Below, in pieces: positions 1 to 14,384 of a stretch of DNA of 64,000 bases. How positions within the stretch are numbered: position 1 is the stretch's first letter; each line of letters opens with the position of its first letter. The DNA lies in assembly GCA_947652115.1 (NCBI GenBank), contig OX393567.1:25460127-25524126 (forward strand). Direction: 5' to 3'. Source of the DNA: Blastomussa wellsi (lineage: Eukaryota > Cnidaria > Anthozoa > Scleractinia > Plerogyridae). The notes below the pieces were generated by a model, which saw nothing but the letters and a program-made list of their open reading frames with translations, made no database searches and had not been told where the DNA came from. The translations under genes and the position numbers were made by a program.

Positions 1-3000
1 TGACCCAGCTCCTTTAACCTTTTTCCATTTTATGTTCAAGCAACTAAATTCCAAAAATCTGCGTCACAGTTGTTGGGGCTTATAACCCCCCCCCCCCTCC
101 CCCCCTAGCTCTTTGCGGCTGCAAAGGGCAAAAGAGGGTCTTGACTGAACACTCTGATGGATACATCCGCGTCCAGACCGAAGTGACCCAGTTAGCAGTA
201 AAGGAGATTAAAAAAATCAGCGTAGTTATCTGAAGCAGATCTTCGCTACTGCAACTATCAGGTCAGTCTGATCTACAAACGGAAAAAATAGAATAAAAAA
301 GAGTGAGCACATTGATGAAAGCTGACAAGCCACTCTTTCAGTAGACAGATGCCCGTTGTCAGACCTTTTCAGTCATAGATAAATATTAGGTAAAGAGATT
401 CAGACATCAAGTGAGGGCGCTCTCTTAGACGTAATAACTTTATTCCAAGACGTGATCCTTTAGCCAATTTACCATAGTTTCCAAGGATTTCGGTAATCCA
501 GATTGTTTGGATTGTTATCGTTGCTGGAACATAAAACGAAAAAAGGTTAATCTGGTTTTACATATGACTCGTTTATAGAAATTATCGTTAAATTGAACAA
601 ACCATAAGATACGGCAGATAACCGCTTCTCTAAAATTGTTCGTCGAATCAGTTTCGATTCCAACATCCACAAGGTTGGGCTAGAAAGAAATTAACGTTAT
701 CATAAACAGTTGCATTTGACCTGTAAAGTTTCAGGAAAGGCTATACAGAAGATACGAGTAGAATTTTTTTCAGTTTCAACGTTTTTTTGTCCTTTCGATT
801 GACTGAGACGAAGAAAAATGTATGTCATCTTTATGCCAAGCTTCAATGGTTTCTGCAGCAAATTGATTGAGATAGCTCCACTTGTATAGCTGACATTTTG
901 GAGGTCTTTTGTCACTGGCTGGAGTTTTCACGTGCGCACGGACACCTCTTTGTCTTGCATCACCATTTGGTTTAGCTTTCGTGCCAAACCTTTTTATGTA
1001 TCACACTTCGAGAACATCGTATTTCCTGTGATGTTGATGAGAAAATACTAGCAATGCTTTCCATTTAAAATGTCCAAAAATGGCCAAATAAGACCTTACC
1101 TAAATTTGTATAGCTTTTGCAAGCCTCACGAGGTCGATGGAAGAGGGTTTTAATCGCATAAATTAACTTTGATTTCTGCTCCGTCGAAACAGAAATCAAA
1201 TCATTACACATGCGCAGAAAAATGACAAAGGCCCTTTAACTGACATGCCAAACTGCTCGGTTCATTTTCATCAAGACTTTTTATTATATACCATTCTAAC
1301 AAAGGACTTACGCTTACAACACACCATCATTTTAAGAAGAAAAATAGCTCATAAAACTGGCTTAGAACAAATAACTCGGCACTCTTTGTTGTTGCACAAT
1401 CCGCGCGCGCGCGCTGAATTGCAGAGAGCACGCAAAAACTGTTCAGCCACCTTAATAGAGCTTTTACGGTATCCTTGACGTATTTGACCTAAGACTGATT
1501 GGGTTCAGTTAATGCATTTAGTTCGTTGTTTCAACTTCCTGCTTTCCTAACTGTTATTGTGTACTGAAGATGGACGGTTTCAGTGAATCATACATTTTTG
1601 TTGGCGAGTTTAATATAAATGCATTATAATCTTGCGGAAACTGTCATAGCCAGTGCAGCAAATAGCAAGCCTATGCTTAGACAAGCGAGAAAACACGATG
1701 CGACTGCATGGGGAAATTAAAGAACGCTACTCTTCGTTTGTTTAATCAGGCTCTCGCGAAATGGGTTACTAACAGAATGCTAGTTGCATTCGAAGTGGCA
1801 CGTTTATACATCACTAACAAAAAGACATTAATGGTACAGTGTATCAAGGCATGCTTTTTCGACACGAAACAAAGGTCAAGCTCTAATTTTAATCTGTCCT
1901 TCTCGTCGATTCGAGTCTTTTATCATAACATTAACGCTGCAGATAAAGCCTAACAAGTGACCTTTTTCCTGCTTCCGCCATAAAAAAAAACTGCTAAAGA
2001 GATATAGCCAAAATAATAAAATCCTCTCTAGGCTGAGCACAGGAATTTTATCTTATTAAGGTGATCCACACTGTGAAAAATTGATAATGAAATTTAACAA
2101 AGTTCAAGCCAAACCTAGAAAAGAAAATTACGTAAGTATTTCGGCCCCGTGAAACAGACATATTTGAACATTTTTGCAGATAATGAATGTGTATGCACTA
2201 ATGAAATTCAATGTGGAAACATATTCACTTTCTAATGAAAATCGTGGGATTATAGCTCAGCGTGGAAAGGTCAGCCGTCTTACTTGCCAAGGTATAAAAA
2301 CTGTGCTAATGTAGAACTGGATTAACGACGAGATACAGACAACTATCAGCGCCGCCCTTATCTGAGATGTAAACACCTTGTTGAAGTCTCATTTCGCACG
2401 AAGGATGCCGTATCCTGATCAGAGTATTCAATAGTGTCAAACAAGTTGCTCCAAACAGCTACCAAAGCTACCAAGCGGTGCTTCTCCATTTTGAACAGAC
2501 AGCCTCAGTGCCAAACACGCACAAACAGCAAGGTCAGAATAACTATCAAACGGCTGAGGAATTCATAAGAAGTATTAAAGATAATCCACGCTGCTGAATC
2601 TTACGGGCTGCATCCATCACATACCAATTTCTGAAATTATGGTCAATTGCCAGAGAGGGTCACTTATAGCAAGTGTCCACAGTGGTACGTACCTCCAAAG
2701 GAGCTGTAAATTGATTGCCGCAACGCTTAACTCTTCTGCTTCTGCTGACTTCAAGTTTCTTCTGAGAAACGTTTAGGACAACACTAATTTAATCACAGGT
2801 AAGAAATATACTATACTTAAACTATATTGGGTATGGTTTTTATGCGAATGCAGCCATAACACTACTGGAACAAAGACCTTGTTCACTTTTTTAATATGAA
2901 TTTGGCACGACAATAACTGATGATTTGAGACTGAGAGGATTTATTGGGAAGCCGACTCGTTCCCACTGCGGAATGCGACAAAAATTGTAAATTACTGATT

Positions 3001-5094
3001 GGGCAAAGTAATTTGCCGGTCATTGAATTCCTGGAGAAAGAGGTCTCCATCTCACTTTTTCTATCAGTCGTTTCAGAAGTAAAAATCATTAAAACGCAAA
3101 ATTCAATTCCCATAGTTTATCATCAGGGTACTTTTTAGCGTAGAAAGTTATAACATTGTGTAGAGCGTGTATGTGCTCTCTTTTTCGGAAAAGTAAATGA
3201 TTCCATAACCAAGGTTTCAAGTTCTTTACACTTTTCGACACTGAATTCAGTAATGACGGTTAGAAGAACTTCCTCCGGTATTTTGCAGGCTTGTACTACA
3301 AAAATAAACAGAATGCGGCTTCCAGAAACAGGTGGTTCATTTTGCAAGACTCACGACGAAAAAAATTACGCATGAAGCCTAGTGCTTTATCTGTTCGAAT
3401 AAAATCATGAACTGGCTGGTACCGCGCAAGTTGCTTAGCTATAAGTTACTTAAAGAGAATTAGCTCATCTCAGCCTATCATAAGGACTTTTAGCTAGCTT
3501 CAACTGTTATAGATTCCCTCTGGCTAACATCCACATCTATAATGTTTGGCATAGATTTGTGGTTAGTTTTATAAAAAAAATTAACTAATTTTTATGCTGG
3601 GATCCAGTCCAAACAAAAGAAACTTGTCAGTTTACTGGGAGACACGCTCCTAGTTGATCACTGATTTATGATCAGTATTGTTTAGACTGTTCTCAGTGTC
3701 TGCATATTTATAAACTTTTTATCGCTTGTTTATTGTGTAGAACAGGCTGTGATGCGGCAATCACGTCACTGGACGATGGGACTGACCCCATTATAAGCCA
3801 CAACACGCCGGAGTTTGTCACAATCTGAACGGAATACAAAAAAGTACATAGTTATCATATATTGAGAGAAAGAACATCTCGAGCAAAACATTTCTCTATG
3901 TTTCCTTCCTTTAACAAAGCAAAATTCAATAGAGGAATAGAATACGACATACATTTGGGGTCTTGCCACAAAATGCACTACAAATAATCTGAATGCTGTC
4001 AATGATTACTTATAGTGAATAAAGTGAACAAATAAACACGACGTTTTAATATCACGTACGTCTAACTGAGGGACAATTTTTAATAACGAAACGATTCTAT
4101 TACGCTGGTACGGTCTTATTCTGTCTCACAAAGTATGAAATCAAATGAAAACCGCTACATGCTTGTACCAGTTTTAAAAGTATGAAAAACGAAAAAAATG
4201 TAAAATAATTTTAACAGGAAGAGGAGAACGGACAGCGAGTGCAGAGATTGACAGATTAAGAGAAAGAAAGTGCTCTTTGTTCAGAAATCCTCTTTTCTAT
4301 AGAGACATGGGGGTAAATGAACACTTTGTTTTCAATTTTAATTTGAAGCACAGGCAACTGCTAAAAATAGGAACTGTAAGTCCGTTGTCCATAATCCGTC
4401 TCAAACGCCTCTTTGACAGTTTTTCTAACATAGTTATTACTGTGCATCGACTTGAAGAAAACGTCGCATAGCCCAGAAGTGAGTTTTTTATATGGCAGAA
4501 GTTTACACCGAATCTAGGAGTGTGAGAGTGCGTGTGTGTATTCATGTATATTAAGTAGGGGGTGGAAGGGAGTGTGATGTCGGAAACCGTAGATATTCCG
4601 CACAGGAGGTATGTTTCTTTAAGAGTTTCAAGAACTGTTAATCGTACTTTCTCGAATAATTAAATAGCATTATACTTTTTTTAAACGGGTTAGGGCGAAC
4701 CCTTCATTTTATGCTATCAGTTTTTACACTCTCACCTAACTTTAAATTATAAAAATAAACTCAAAACAGTTCAAAACACATAAAACAGCAGGAAGCCTGA
4801 GCGAGATGAAGATGAGTTTTTAAACGCCGGATTGCAACGAAAACCACTTAATTTCAGTTGTAGCTGAGATTAGGCAAAAAATCATTCTTGTCACCTAGTT
4901 GAGGTCAGTAATAATTGGAGGAATACTTTATTGGTATTTTGTTGCACCTCAGTTATGACGACAGACAAGACTGAATGGTTGTCCAATTCAAAACATGCAA
5001 ACAAACAAAAAACAGAGTATTTATTCATTTTATTGGCATGCAGTTCAGACCTTGCAATATTAATTGATCACCATCTGTGTAGCATAGCCTGCGT
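1..5094. other. Intergenic stretch, no gene seen
   Basis: I see no open frame with recognisable domains, splice-flanked exons or RNA genes here. All frames open for 60 codons or more look like chance. The only compositional feature is a C-rich run near 88-112. Distal regulatory sequence for the downstream noggin could be present but cannot be read from the bases alone. Confidence 0.5.
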
Positions 5095-5275
5095 AGCTGG
5101 CGGATTTTTTTGGTAGCGCGCTCGATCGAATTAACAAGCAGTGAAAGCCGCGAAACCGGAAGCCGAGAGAGCCTGAGGTTATTCACTGCGCTCACCCTCA
5201 GGCCCCTCGCAGCTTCACCTCTCAGTTTTCGGCTTCCGGTTTCGCGGCTGTTTAAACCGCCAGCTACCCAGGCTA
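5095..5275. mobile_element. Foldback MITE, family A (copy 1)
   Basis: The ends are inverted: TAGCCTGCGTAGCTGGCGG at 5095 against CCGCCAGCTACCCAGGCTA ending at 5275. A second pair of arms lies inside (about 5142-5178 and 5200-5249; core AGCCGCGAAACCGGAAGCCG). There is no coding capacity. A related copy with the same start and the same inner motif lies at 43016-43256, so this is a dispersed non-autonomous DNA element. The transposase superfamily is not known. Confidence 0.8.
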
Positions 5276-8200
5276 GTGCAGCGTTGCATTATTTGCAGCG
5301 TTATTTGTTCATTCAGGACCAAAACAGGGAAAGAAATGACCGAGAAGGCCTTGGACACGGTTTTGTTGAAAACGACTCCCCCACCCCACCCTCCTCCTCT
5401 TCCAGCATACACTAGAAGGTCATTAAGCTCTTGGCACTAGTATGTTACATTTTGCAACATTGAAACCTTAAACTTCTTCCCAAAGCCTGCTGAGCTTAGC
5501 TGGAATATTTCGGAATAAAAACGGATTAGTGTACGATATCCGTTTCATCAGATTCCCCTGCATTAATGAGTTTTTCATCTTTTTTAAATTAGTGGGGACT
5601 GTCGTTGTTATTCTTCATGTGGTGGTGAACTACAATTATTTGTCAATTGCTGGAAAATAGATTAAAGCAAACGTCAGAGATCCTTTCCAGAGCTGATGAT
5701 TGCTGACAAATTCCGCATTTTATATTCTCTCTCGTATTAATCTCAGTTCAGATAAAAGTAGTTACGTTTTCCATTTGATTCAAAGGCGACAGACCACAAT
5801 CTCAATGTTGGCTCCTGTAATAAATATCTAATTGCCATAACCGTTCATCAGTAGGATGCCTAAAATGCAGTGCTATAAGGCTAAACGGCTTATCCGCGAC
5901 AAAAAATATCATTTCTCACACTTAGAAGCTAAGTCTGCCCCAAAAAAGCAGAGGACACGTTGGTTCTAAACTAAACGGCATATGCGAATGAATTCTGCTC
6001 AATGCCAGCTTCAAATTACCTCCCTACTGTTCTACTGCTAGCGTTCACTAGGAAAGACACGATTATTAATCGTATTTAAACTTAACTAATACTAACTTCA
6101 GCTGTAACCACTCTAAGTACATTTATCGTCATCTGAATGCGGAATATCGTGAACTAATCTCGGCATACCTTTGTGGGAACCTGTCGACAATGCTAGAGCT
6201 CACTTGTGTAGTTGTGGTTGAAAGTAGATTCCACTTCATCTTAATTTCATATTTGGTAAACAGCTGTTTTAGTTTAGAAATGCAAATAAATGCTGTACAT
6301 TTTCCCGAATTTCTTGCTCCAAACCCCTCCAAAATCAGTTTCAATGAAAGGAGAGTATGAATTTTTCCTTTCAGTTTTGTCATAAATGTTTGACGCCATT
6401 CTGACATTTTCGTGAATGTCATGAAGGCAATGACCAAAAGATTAAAAGACTCTATGACAGTGATTTTGCGTGAAGTCTTGTGGTGATCACTGCTAAAACT
6501 GTTTTTATCTCTTGAATAAAGTATTGTACTGTATTGTTAGGTAGCCCTTGTGAAAATATTCACCACTGTATGAATTCATTAACAGGAAACAGGTGAGAAA
6601 GTAGTTCAGCCGACTTCTTGTGTTAGGGAGGTCATCTGTAACCAATTAGTAAAAACTTTTAACTCAAATGTTTCCTACTTAGAGCTGCTTACCAAAGAAC
6701 CGTCAACATCACGCAGAGGTGAAGCTCCTAAAGTAAGGCACAGCAAACGCTCGCGAGCAAAACAGTTACATTACAAGGTAAGCCGTTTAACTTCCTACAT
6801 CTGTTCCAATCCTATTAGCAGGCTTCGAGAATTCTTCGAAAGAAATTATCAACCAGGACACACACTGCCTATGAAATTGCAGCCTAAACTAAGCAAGGGG
6901 TTCTTTTATTCAAGGCTGGGTGGAACCCCCGACGTTTTGAAAATGGGTCGTCTTTTAATTTCCATAAAGGCTCGGGTTGAATACTATTTGAATACTAACT
7001 TGCCTAACAGCCGCCATCCATTGCTACACAGACACCAGCGTTGCTTCTGAACAGAGCTATATGAGACGTTTAAGCTGTTGGTAAGATCTACAGTCACACA
7101 AGTTTCTCATTGAAAACGTTGCCATTTTACGACCACCTTGTGCCTGTTTTGAGTGCTAGATAAACCCACAAGTTTTGTCTTCATCTTAGGTTGCGAACTC
7201 ACGTATTTGAGATGCAATCCTTAGTGTTGCTAGCGCGCAGCACTGAACAAAACAACAAGTTTTTGTTACTTTTTGACATTGTAGCACTAAACTAGTTGGC
7301 AAGGCGGAAATTCCAGTTAGTTTATTACATAGTACGTTGGACTTTTAATTCATATCTTTCCTTGAAGTACGTTTGGAACCAACCTCTTCAGTCTGTCGAA
7401 GTCGATCGTCAGCTTCAAGCCCTCGCCATAACAATTCTCGGTAATTTATTGTTACTTGCATGATGCGGACGAAGTAATTAAGACTGTAATTTATCACTAG
7501 TCAGAAGTAAGTATTGAAATCCGGAAGAATTAAAGATCAACAAGTCTACTAAGCCATTTATCACGGTGGCAAATCGATATTTTTAATTTGGATAGGAAAC
7601 ACAATTTCCTAAGTTTATCAGTGCGGATTAATTCCTTGTAGCATACGTTCTCTGTATTTATATTCTAAGTTGGATAATCTATAAAGTAGAAATAGTCACT
7701 TTTCCATTATAAACTAAACTTTCACGGAATTTGAACAATTAGCCTGATTAACTTACCATTGGCAAGGTGAAGATTGACAACACATTTCAGTTTATCCTTC
7801 TCGCGTGGTCCAAAGCTCCGTTGATGATTTTGTAATCTATGTACAATATCAATACTGTTAACTGCGATGATATGGTCACAGTAAGATTTCTCTAGTCTTA
7901 GAGACTCCTAAACCGCCTTTACTCTGACGGATCAGTATTGCTCCCCTGAGAATTAAGATGTAAACCGTATGATTAAAGTATCGGGTCCCATGCTGAATGG
8001 AAACAAATGTGCGCTGATTCGTCTTACTCTCCCCAAGAACAGAATGTTTCTTCTGTCTCATACATTCAGCTCGTATGATATGCTTCTAATACTACTACTT
8101 AAAGTGCCTGATGTTTGCCAACAAGTTCAAGCATGCTTATGACTGTAACGATAATTTTTCGTGACAACAAGTCTTACTTCAAAAGACACGCGAGAAAAAC

Positions 8201-10149
8201 ATCTTGCGGTTGGTTTTAGAAAGACAATTTATTCTGGCAAAAATCCATGCATACACAGATTAGGATCATTATACCAAAATAAACTAATTTTGTTAATTGA
8301 CGACCGGACACGCGCTCGTTAAGTAGCTTGTTTTTTGCTAACGCAATCAGATTGATCAGCTGTAGAGCTGATGAGTTAACTGCAAATTGAGTGCCATGAT
8401 CTTCCTATGCTCACTAAGCTTCACTAATAAGCCGTTCTCGGAAACTTTTTAATTGGACCAGAATATTCCAATATTTTACCTTAAAAAAAATTGAGAAGCA
8501 ACCCCGTCGGTTTTTGATAGAGACGTTCACAAGATTTATAACGTTTAGGGCTAGCTGGGGGTCTGCCTTTCAATGCAATCGTTTAAGTTGGTATCATGTG
8601 ATATTGGGCAATATAAAACAGCTGTCAGGAGAAACCAGAAGTGAGGAATGTGGGTGAATATATAATTCGTCTTCTTCATGTCACATTATACCATGCATTC
8701 TAATCTGGGACACTTTTCCGTTATTCCATTCTCCACAACTTTTATCACTCCTGTTCAGCAATATATCAAATATATACGAACGTTACCTGTCTCAACTTTG
8801 ATTATTGCGAAGGTTTTAATATCAATGGGGGTGAAGGGGTGGGGGTGGGTCCTATTATACAACATGAGAGAATTCTGTAACCTCATACACCATGAGAGAA
8901 TTCCCCTCTTCTGTAGAACGCATATATCTACCAGCTAGTGAGGTTATATAGGGCGGAGGAAGGGTCTTCATGTTCAATACGAAATAAGTAATTAATTGTC
9001 AAGTAGTTTCAAGTGTGATGGTGCGAAAGGCATAATAAATGAGCCAATTTACACCCGTTTCAACTTGGCTAGCTTCAATCGTTTCAGTCGAACGAGCTCG
9101 ATATTAATTTCCCTCGCTCGATGTCAGAGTACCGACAGAACGTCGGGTCAATATTCTCGATTTCTTTATATCCGCCCGCCCAGGGTCCACGTGCATAATC
9201 TCTGCTCTGTACGACAACCCCTGTATGCGTATTCTGCTATCGCGAATATCTTTTTAAAGCTCTTTTTGTTTTATGTAACAGAATAAAAAACTGTCAAATA
9301 TTGACTGCTTACTTTCGTTTCCAACGCGGGAAAGTCAATCGGCAACGCCCTACACGTTGCCGCTAATATACATTTGTTCCGCGACCGTAGGTTTTCGGAA
9401 AAATGGATACAATCATGCCGCAAGCTCTTTGAACAGCAACAAAACAATCCGACAATGCTTTTAACCGAATAAGTGGCTATCTGCAGACTTCACCTAATAT
9501 TTACTTCTCGGTTCAGATTTGGCGAATTGATAAATGGGCTTTCACTTGGAGATCTAAAAGACCCCTAAACTATACAAAGTTAATCAAAACTTTATGCCTC
9601 ATTGAGTTTTCATGACAGTTGCTGGGCACTTTGTAGACCTTTGCATGCTTTTTCCAACCTTTTCGTTTTCACACTTTATGATTGTTCGAAACAGATGAAG
9701 ATGAAACCTAACGTCCACCTAGCTTTTAACATGAATGTTCACACCAAGGATTAAAATTCGGGAACACAGCTTTTGCTAGTGCGTGAGTTCATGCGAGCCG
9801 TGTACGTTAGTTCATGAAATGAAAATTTACAATTGGAATAAGGCCAACTGCTGAGCCGACAGTGACGATGATAAATATATCGTTTGATCCAATTATAGCA
9901 ATAGGTGCAGCGAGATGCCGCAGTAATCTGCACCCAAGTTGTATTATTTTTGTTTCAGGACTTTTATCATGTTTTGTTGCCTTCTGTTATCAACCCAAAT
10001 CTGTTCTGAAAAAGACTAACTTTTCATATTGGTTTTCACCACGCAGAGATGAGAGCCTTTTAATAAGAATCGAAAGGAGACTGTATGACAGCAATTTTGG
10101 AGACCAAGCCCCGGGTGAAAAGCATGTAGTGTGCAAGCAGAGTTGCTGA
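5276..10149. other. Intergenic stretch, no gene seen
   Basis: No coding region, tRNA-like fold or clear repeat could be supported. Several 60-102-codon open frames occur on both strands, but none has recognisable domain content or flanking splice signals. Confidence 0.45.
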
Positions 10150-10151
10150 AT

Positions 10152-10257
10152 TTTATAATTTTGTTTTATCAACTAGGTTGATGATGTGAATTGGCCACCG
10201 TAAAGAGATTCAAGAGCTGACGTTTCGAGCGTTAGCCCTTCGTCGCTCTCCCGCGGA

Positions 10258-10302
<45 letters not shown>

Positions 10303-10312
10303 CTAGTCATTT
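10152..10312 (-). mobile_element. Penelope-like terminal repeat fragment with inverted junction
   Basis: The first part (about 10152-10247) matches, on the minus strand, the terminal repeat seen at 55500-55592: a TTTTATCAACT-GGTTGAT block, GGCCACCGTAAAGAGATTCA, then GACGTTTCGAGCGTTAGCCC. From about 10258 the sequence switches strand and continues as the plus-strand block CCCACCGACGCAGCACCACA, CTTTAGAAACTTACCCCCTC. The fragment therefore joins two oppositely oriented terminal pieces. A degenerate hammerhead-like core lies at 10215-10247 on the minus strand. Confidence 0.75.
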
Positions 10313-11206
10313 GCAGAATTTTAGTCGAGAATTTAGCTTTGTAATACCGTGGTAAACAGAGATTGCAAATCTAGCGACGTTTAGCTTTATTTTAATTCCA
10401 TCAAATTACCGTTAAAGCAAGCCGCAGCGTTCCTGATGTGAATTAGATCAGCTCTTCGGATCGTACGATAACCAGCGTTCCCGTTTTGGATCCGTTTGGA
10501 TCCGTTCCAGAACAGTCTCGTGTAAACAGGTACGAATGTTGGTCCAGATCCATTTGGATCCGTTTAGAACCCGTCCCGTGTAAACATAGCCTCAGTTTAA
10601 CGTAACAGGTTTTAGAGACATTAGTTTTTTAGGTACAAACGATCCCACAAGCTTTTTATCTTTAATTCTTACCGTTTAAAAAGAGGCTATCCATGAACGC
10701 TGTTTTATTTAATTTTTTTTAGATATATATATAAAGACTTCTATTTGAATTGAATAGCTATGCTCCTCCAAACTGTCACGAGATTGCGGGAGACCCAGGG
10801 CTTTTCTACGAAGAAGGGATAAGTCCTGGGGGAAGATTGACTGGAGACCCAAATTCGATTGAACGGAAATCATTCTGGGGCCTTGACAAGAAGGTCGCAT
10901 TAACGGAAGGGATCACATAGTGGGGGACCTAAAACATAGGGGTCTTAAAACGGAGCTCGCAGGATGGGGACTAACGATGGTCTACCCAACAGGGACCCTA
11001 ACAAGAAAACTTGTTGAACTATAAGGAGATCCATGTGAGGGTCTGAATGGAGTTTAGTGTTTAGTGTTATTTGCTCATAATTTTTAGCGTTTGCTGTAAA
11101 TTGGCCATTTTTTTAATGTTCACTGGTTCCGCAGTAAATACTGTCAAGTGTTTGAAGGATTTTTCGCGAAAAACCTATAAACTTTTAGCATTGTAAATGT
11201 ATTGGC

Positions 11207-11287
11207 AGTCTTCGGACATCTTCGGTAGTGTCTGGAAATCTTCGGTAATCTTCGGAAATCTTCAGAAATGATCGAGAATGGTCGGAA
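11207..11287. repeat. Degenerate short tandem array, about 10-bp unit
   Basis: A unit close to AATCTTCGG is repeated roughly seven times with substitutions and small length changes (GTCTTCGGACATCTTCGG, then AATCTTCGGTAATCTTCGG, and so on). It is non-coding. Confidence 0.7.
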
Positions 11288-11769
11288 AATGGTATATTGA
11301 TATACTATACCAAATAATATTGGCATTTTTAGCGCTGCTTATGTTCCTTTTTGGATAAAATTCACTGTTACAGTGGTTTACAAAATGCCTAAAATTTAAC
11401 TGTTTCATGTTACAGATTAAGCGTTTAGTGTTATCGAGGTACTCGTTATACTGGGAATCGTATGAACGTCTGAATAAATATAAGGAACTCAGAAAAAAGG
11501 TTATATGGTGGCGGACCTAAGGCGTTGGTTGAATGTGCAAACGATATTTCGGCTTCATTCAAAAGCTTTACACGATATTTTAAAAGCAACATAATTTCGC
11601 AACGTATTTACGCGAAGAAAATGAAACCAGCGGTCTCCTCAGTGGCTTTGTCAGCAACGGCCAAGGTAGTGTGGCCTTTGTGGTTTCCAAAGTCATTACA
11701 GTTTGATGTTTAATTACAAACTGTCTTGATCAGTGTAGTAAAATGTCTGTAAAAGGCCATTTAGGCCTC

Positions 11770-13260
11770 ACACACACTATAAACTATCATAAATCAAAAA
11801 CGATGGGTAGGCAAGGACGGCTTCTATGTTTTTCTTTAAATTTAACCAAACCCTTTGTCTTGATGACCGTAGTAAAAGATTGATTGGTCACAAAGTACCT
11901 CACATGAATCAAAGCCAAGAATTGCTATCGTCTGCTAGCCATATGTTTCAAATAATTCCACTCATTCAAGAGAAGTCGGCAACTCCCAAAAGAACTTTAG
12001 CTGAGTGTTATAATTAAGTACGGATCTGGGCCATAATACCCTTTTTCTAGACGGTACAAAAAACAAAGACGCTTTTCATCGGTGATTCATTTGGTGTTTT
12101 TTATCTCACTCTAATATTAGGTAATACGCTTTGATAGAAAAATGAGAAAAGCACTTCAAGCGGGAATTACAAAAATTGCAGTGAAAACAACACATGCAAG
12201 CTTAGTTTGTAATATAGGACCAAATAAACATTTCATTGACATAGATGAGAAAGTCATGATAAATCACATTTGGCGTATCCTGTGCTTAAAGGTGAACACT
12301 ATATAAACCGCTGTTTGGCCGCTATGCTCCATTTCAGTCAAAGCTGATGTGATCTCCGTTTGTATTTAGCAACTTCCGAGTCTTGTACCGAGAGGTTTCT
12401 CTGTTTTGGAACGCAACCACCCACCGACCACAAGCTTGTTTAGGAGGTCAGTTAAAGAGCGTGTCTATTTATTTCTCTGTCAGTCTGCAGTTGGCCGGTT
12501 GCCGTTTAGCGAATGGTTTGTCTTGAATGCGAACTTACAGTGTTACGAAAAATACGTCATTTTAAAGTTTTTCCAGTCTAGATTATTCATACTTCTGACC
12601 GTGTTACGGGCCGTTGTCCGATCTTTTCTTATTTCTAGCCAAAACTCGAGAAGTTCCTTTGTAGAGTGCAGGTAATATTGTATAGTTTAGCCAACGTGCA
12701 GTTTCAGAATTAACGTGTCGAAATGTCGGCTTGGAGTTTTTAGCCAACTAAATTTTATGGTCAGTGCGATTTCTTCAAGCAACATCGCTGAACAGTCAGT
12801 GCTTATGTCAGTTCAACTTAAAAGTTAATTTATAATATAAAGCTTCACGGTCAAAAAGGTTATGAGAAAAGTCAACAACGTAAAGCATAGACTCTCTTTT
12901 CTGATTTCCGCGCATTTCCATCATTGCTGATTAGGTTATAGAATTTTCAATGCTGGTGCGTCAAAACGAATTTAAGAATTTCTCTTGCTTGCTCGAGCGT
13001 TTATGAATGTGTTTAAATCTGCCTACTGCGACAAAAAGTGTGATACAAATGCGATGGTTGAATTCATGCACGTTTCAACGTAAACAATATCCTTTACATA
13101 TCATAAGTCGATTTGTTTTAATCTTTTTTATAGACATATCGTACTTGATGTGGGTTTGTAATAGCATATTTGTCGCAATCATTGCATTTGTTTCTGGGGC
13201 GTCACTTCTTACTACTTTTAGCAGCCAATCAAATGGCCTAATTTGGCTTAAAGCAGGATA
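11770..13260. repeat. Local duplication, copy 1
   Basis: Four blocks recur in the same order 2.5-3.5 kb downstream: 11775-11815, 11925-11985, 12122-12290 and 13178-13260. The longest shared block begins with AATACGC-TTGATAGAAA and contains TAAACATT and AATCACATTT-GCGT. Divergence is high, so the duplication is old. The blocks are not open in a common frame. It could also be two copies of an unrecognised transposon. Confidence 0.6.
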
Positions 13261-14384
13261 AAAGGTATGATTTCAACTTGTTTATTTATTTGAATCACTG
13301 CAAAATGTCATTGGTGATACGCATACCCAATAGTGACACTCCCATGTACCAGTTAGCTCGGTGAAATCTTGATGTTCGTCAGAGATTCCACAAAAATCTC
13401 ACCAGGCCAGGGAAAAATCCGCCAGGGTGCAGAACTGAAACGGCCCTGAAAAATTGCCGTTTCCTTCTGATTGATTTCTGCCAAAACCCGTTCCCTGCCC
13501 ACTTGAAATCGCCCAAAATGACAGTAAAAATAACAGTTATATTTTTCTCGGTTACCAGGATATACTTCCAAAAAAACTGGAGAGACTTTATTTTCACGGG
13601 TTTAAGTAATGGTATATTTACAGTTTTTTTTACTAGATCTTGGCAGCAAATGGCAAATGTGTATCTATCTCCCAGCACCCCTTTTTTCTTTTGTTGTACT
13701 TACTAAGTTTCAGTTCGACACATCTGTCTTCTGTCTTGTGATCATGAGTGAACACATTTGTTGTACTTTCTTTTGTTTCTTCAATCTGCATGCTTTTTTT
13801 TGCAACTTTTTATTAACAATGGCCAAGCAGGCTTAGCAAGGATTTAAAAATGCCTTTCTGTTACTAAATCATCAACAGCAAATTCGCATGAAATCGTTTG
13901 TTCGTGGCAAAACACAATGATTCGCATGCAGAAATAGAAGACACTACGCATTGCCGAAGAGTAAGTAAAAGGGTTTGGTTTTGTTTTGTTTAACTGACGC
14001 ATGCGCACGTCGTAAAGAGTACCTTATGCCCAGCGCTAAGCTAAATGCTCTTCACGTTGTTTTGACTACGCTTTCAGGTACGTACATGCAAATTTGGCCG
14101 TCGGATGTTTATGCTCTGCGCAGTCAAGGATTTCTTGGATCCCTATCTTTCATCGTTTATTCGAATTTTCTAATAAAATAATGTTGCTCTACATAATTTC
14201 TTAAAATCCTACAAGGTAACTCCTGCCGCCTCCCACCCCCCTAGGTTCTTCCCGGTCGTACCCCCATGACCAGCTTAGATGAAGGAATCACTCGTGATGC
14301 GCATCAATTGTGCACGCGTTTTTGTGGTTTCATTATGCCATTAAATTTTGATGTTTACGCATTGCGCTGATCATCGTAGAATTG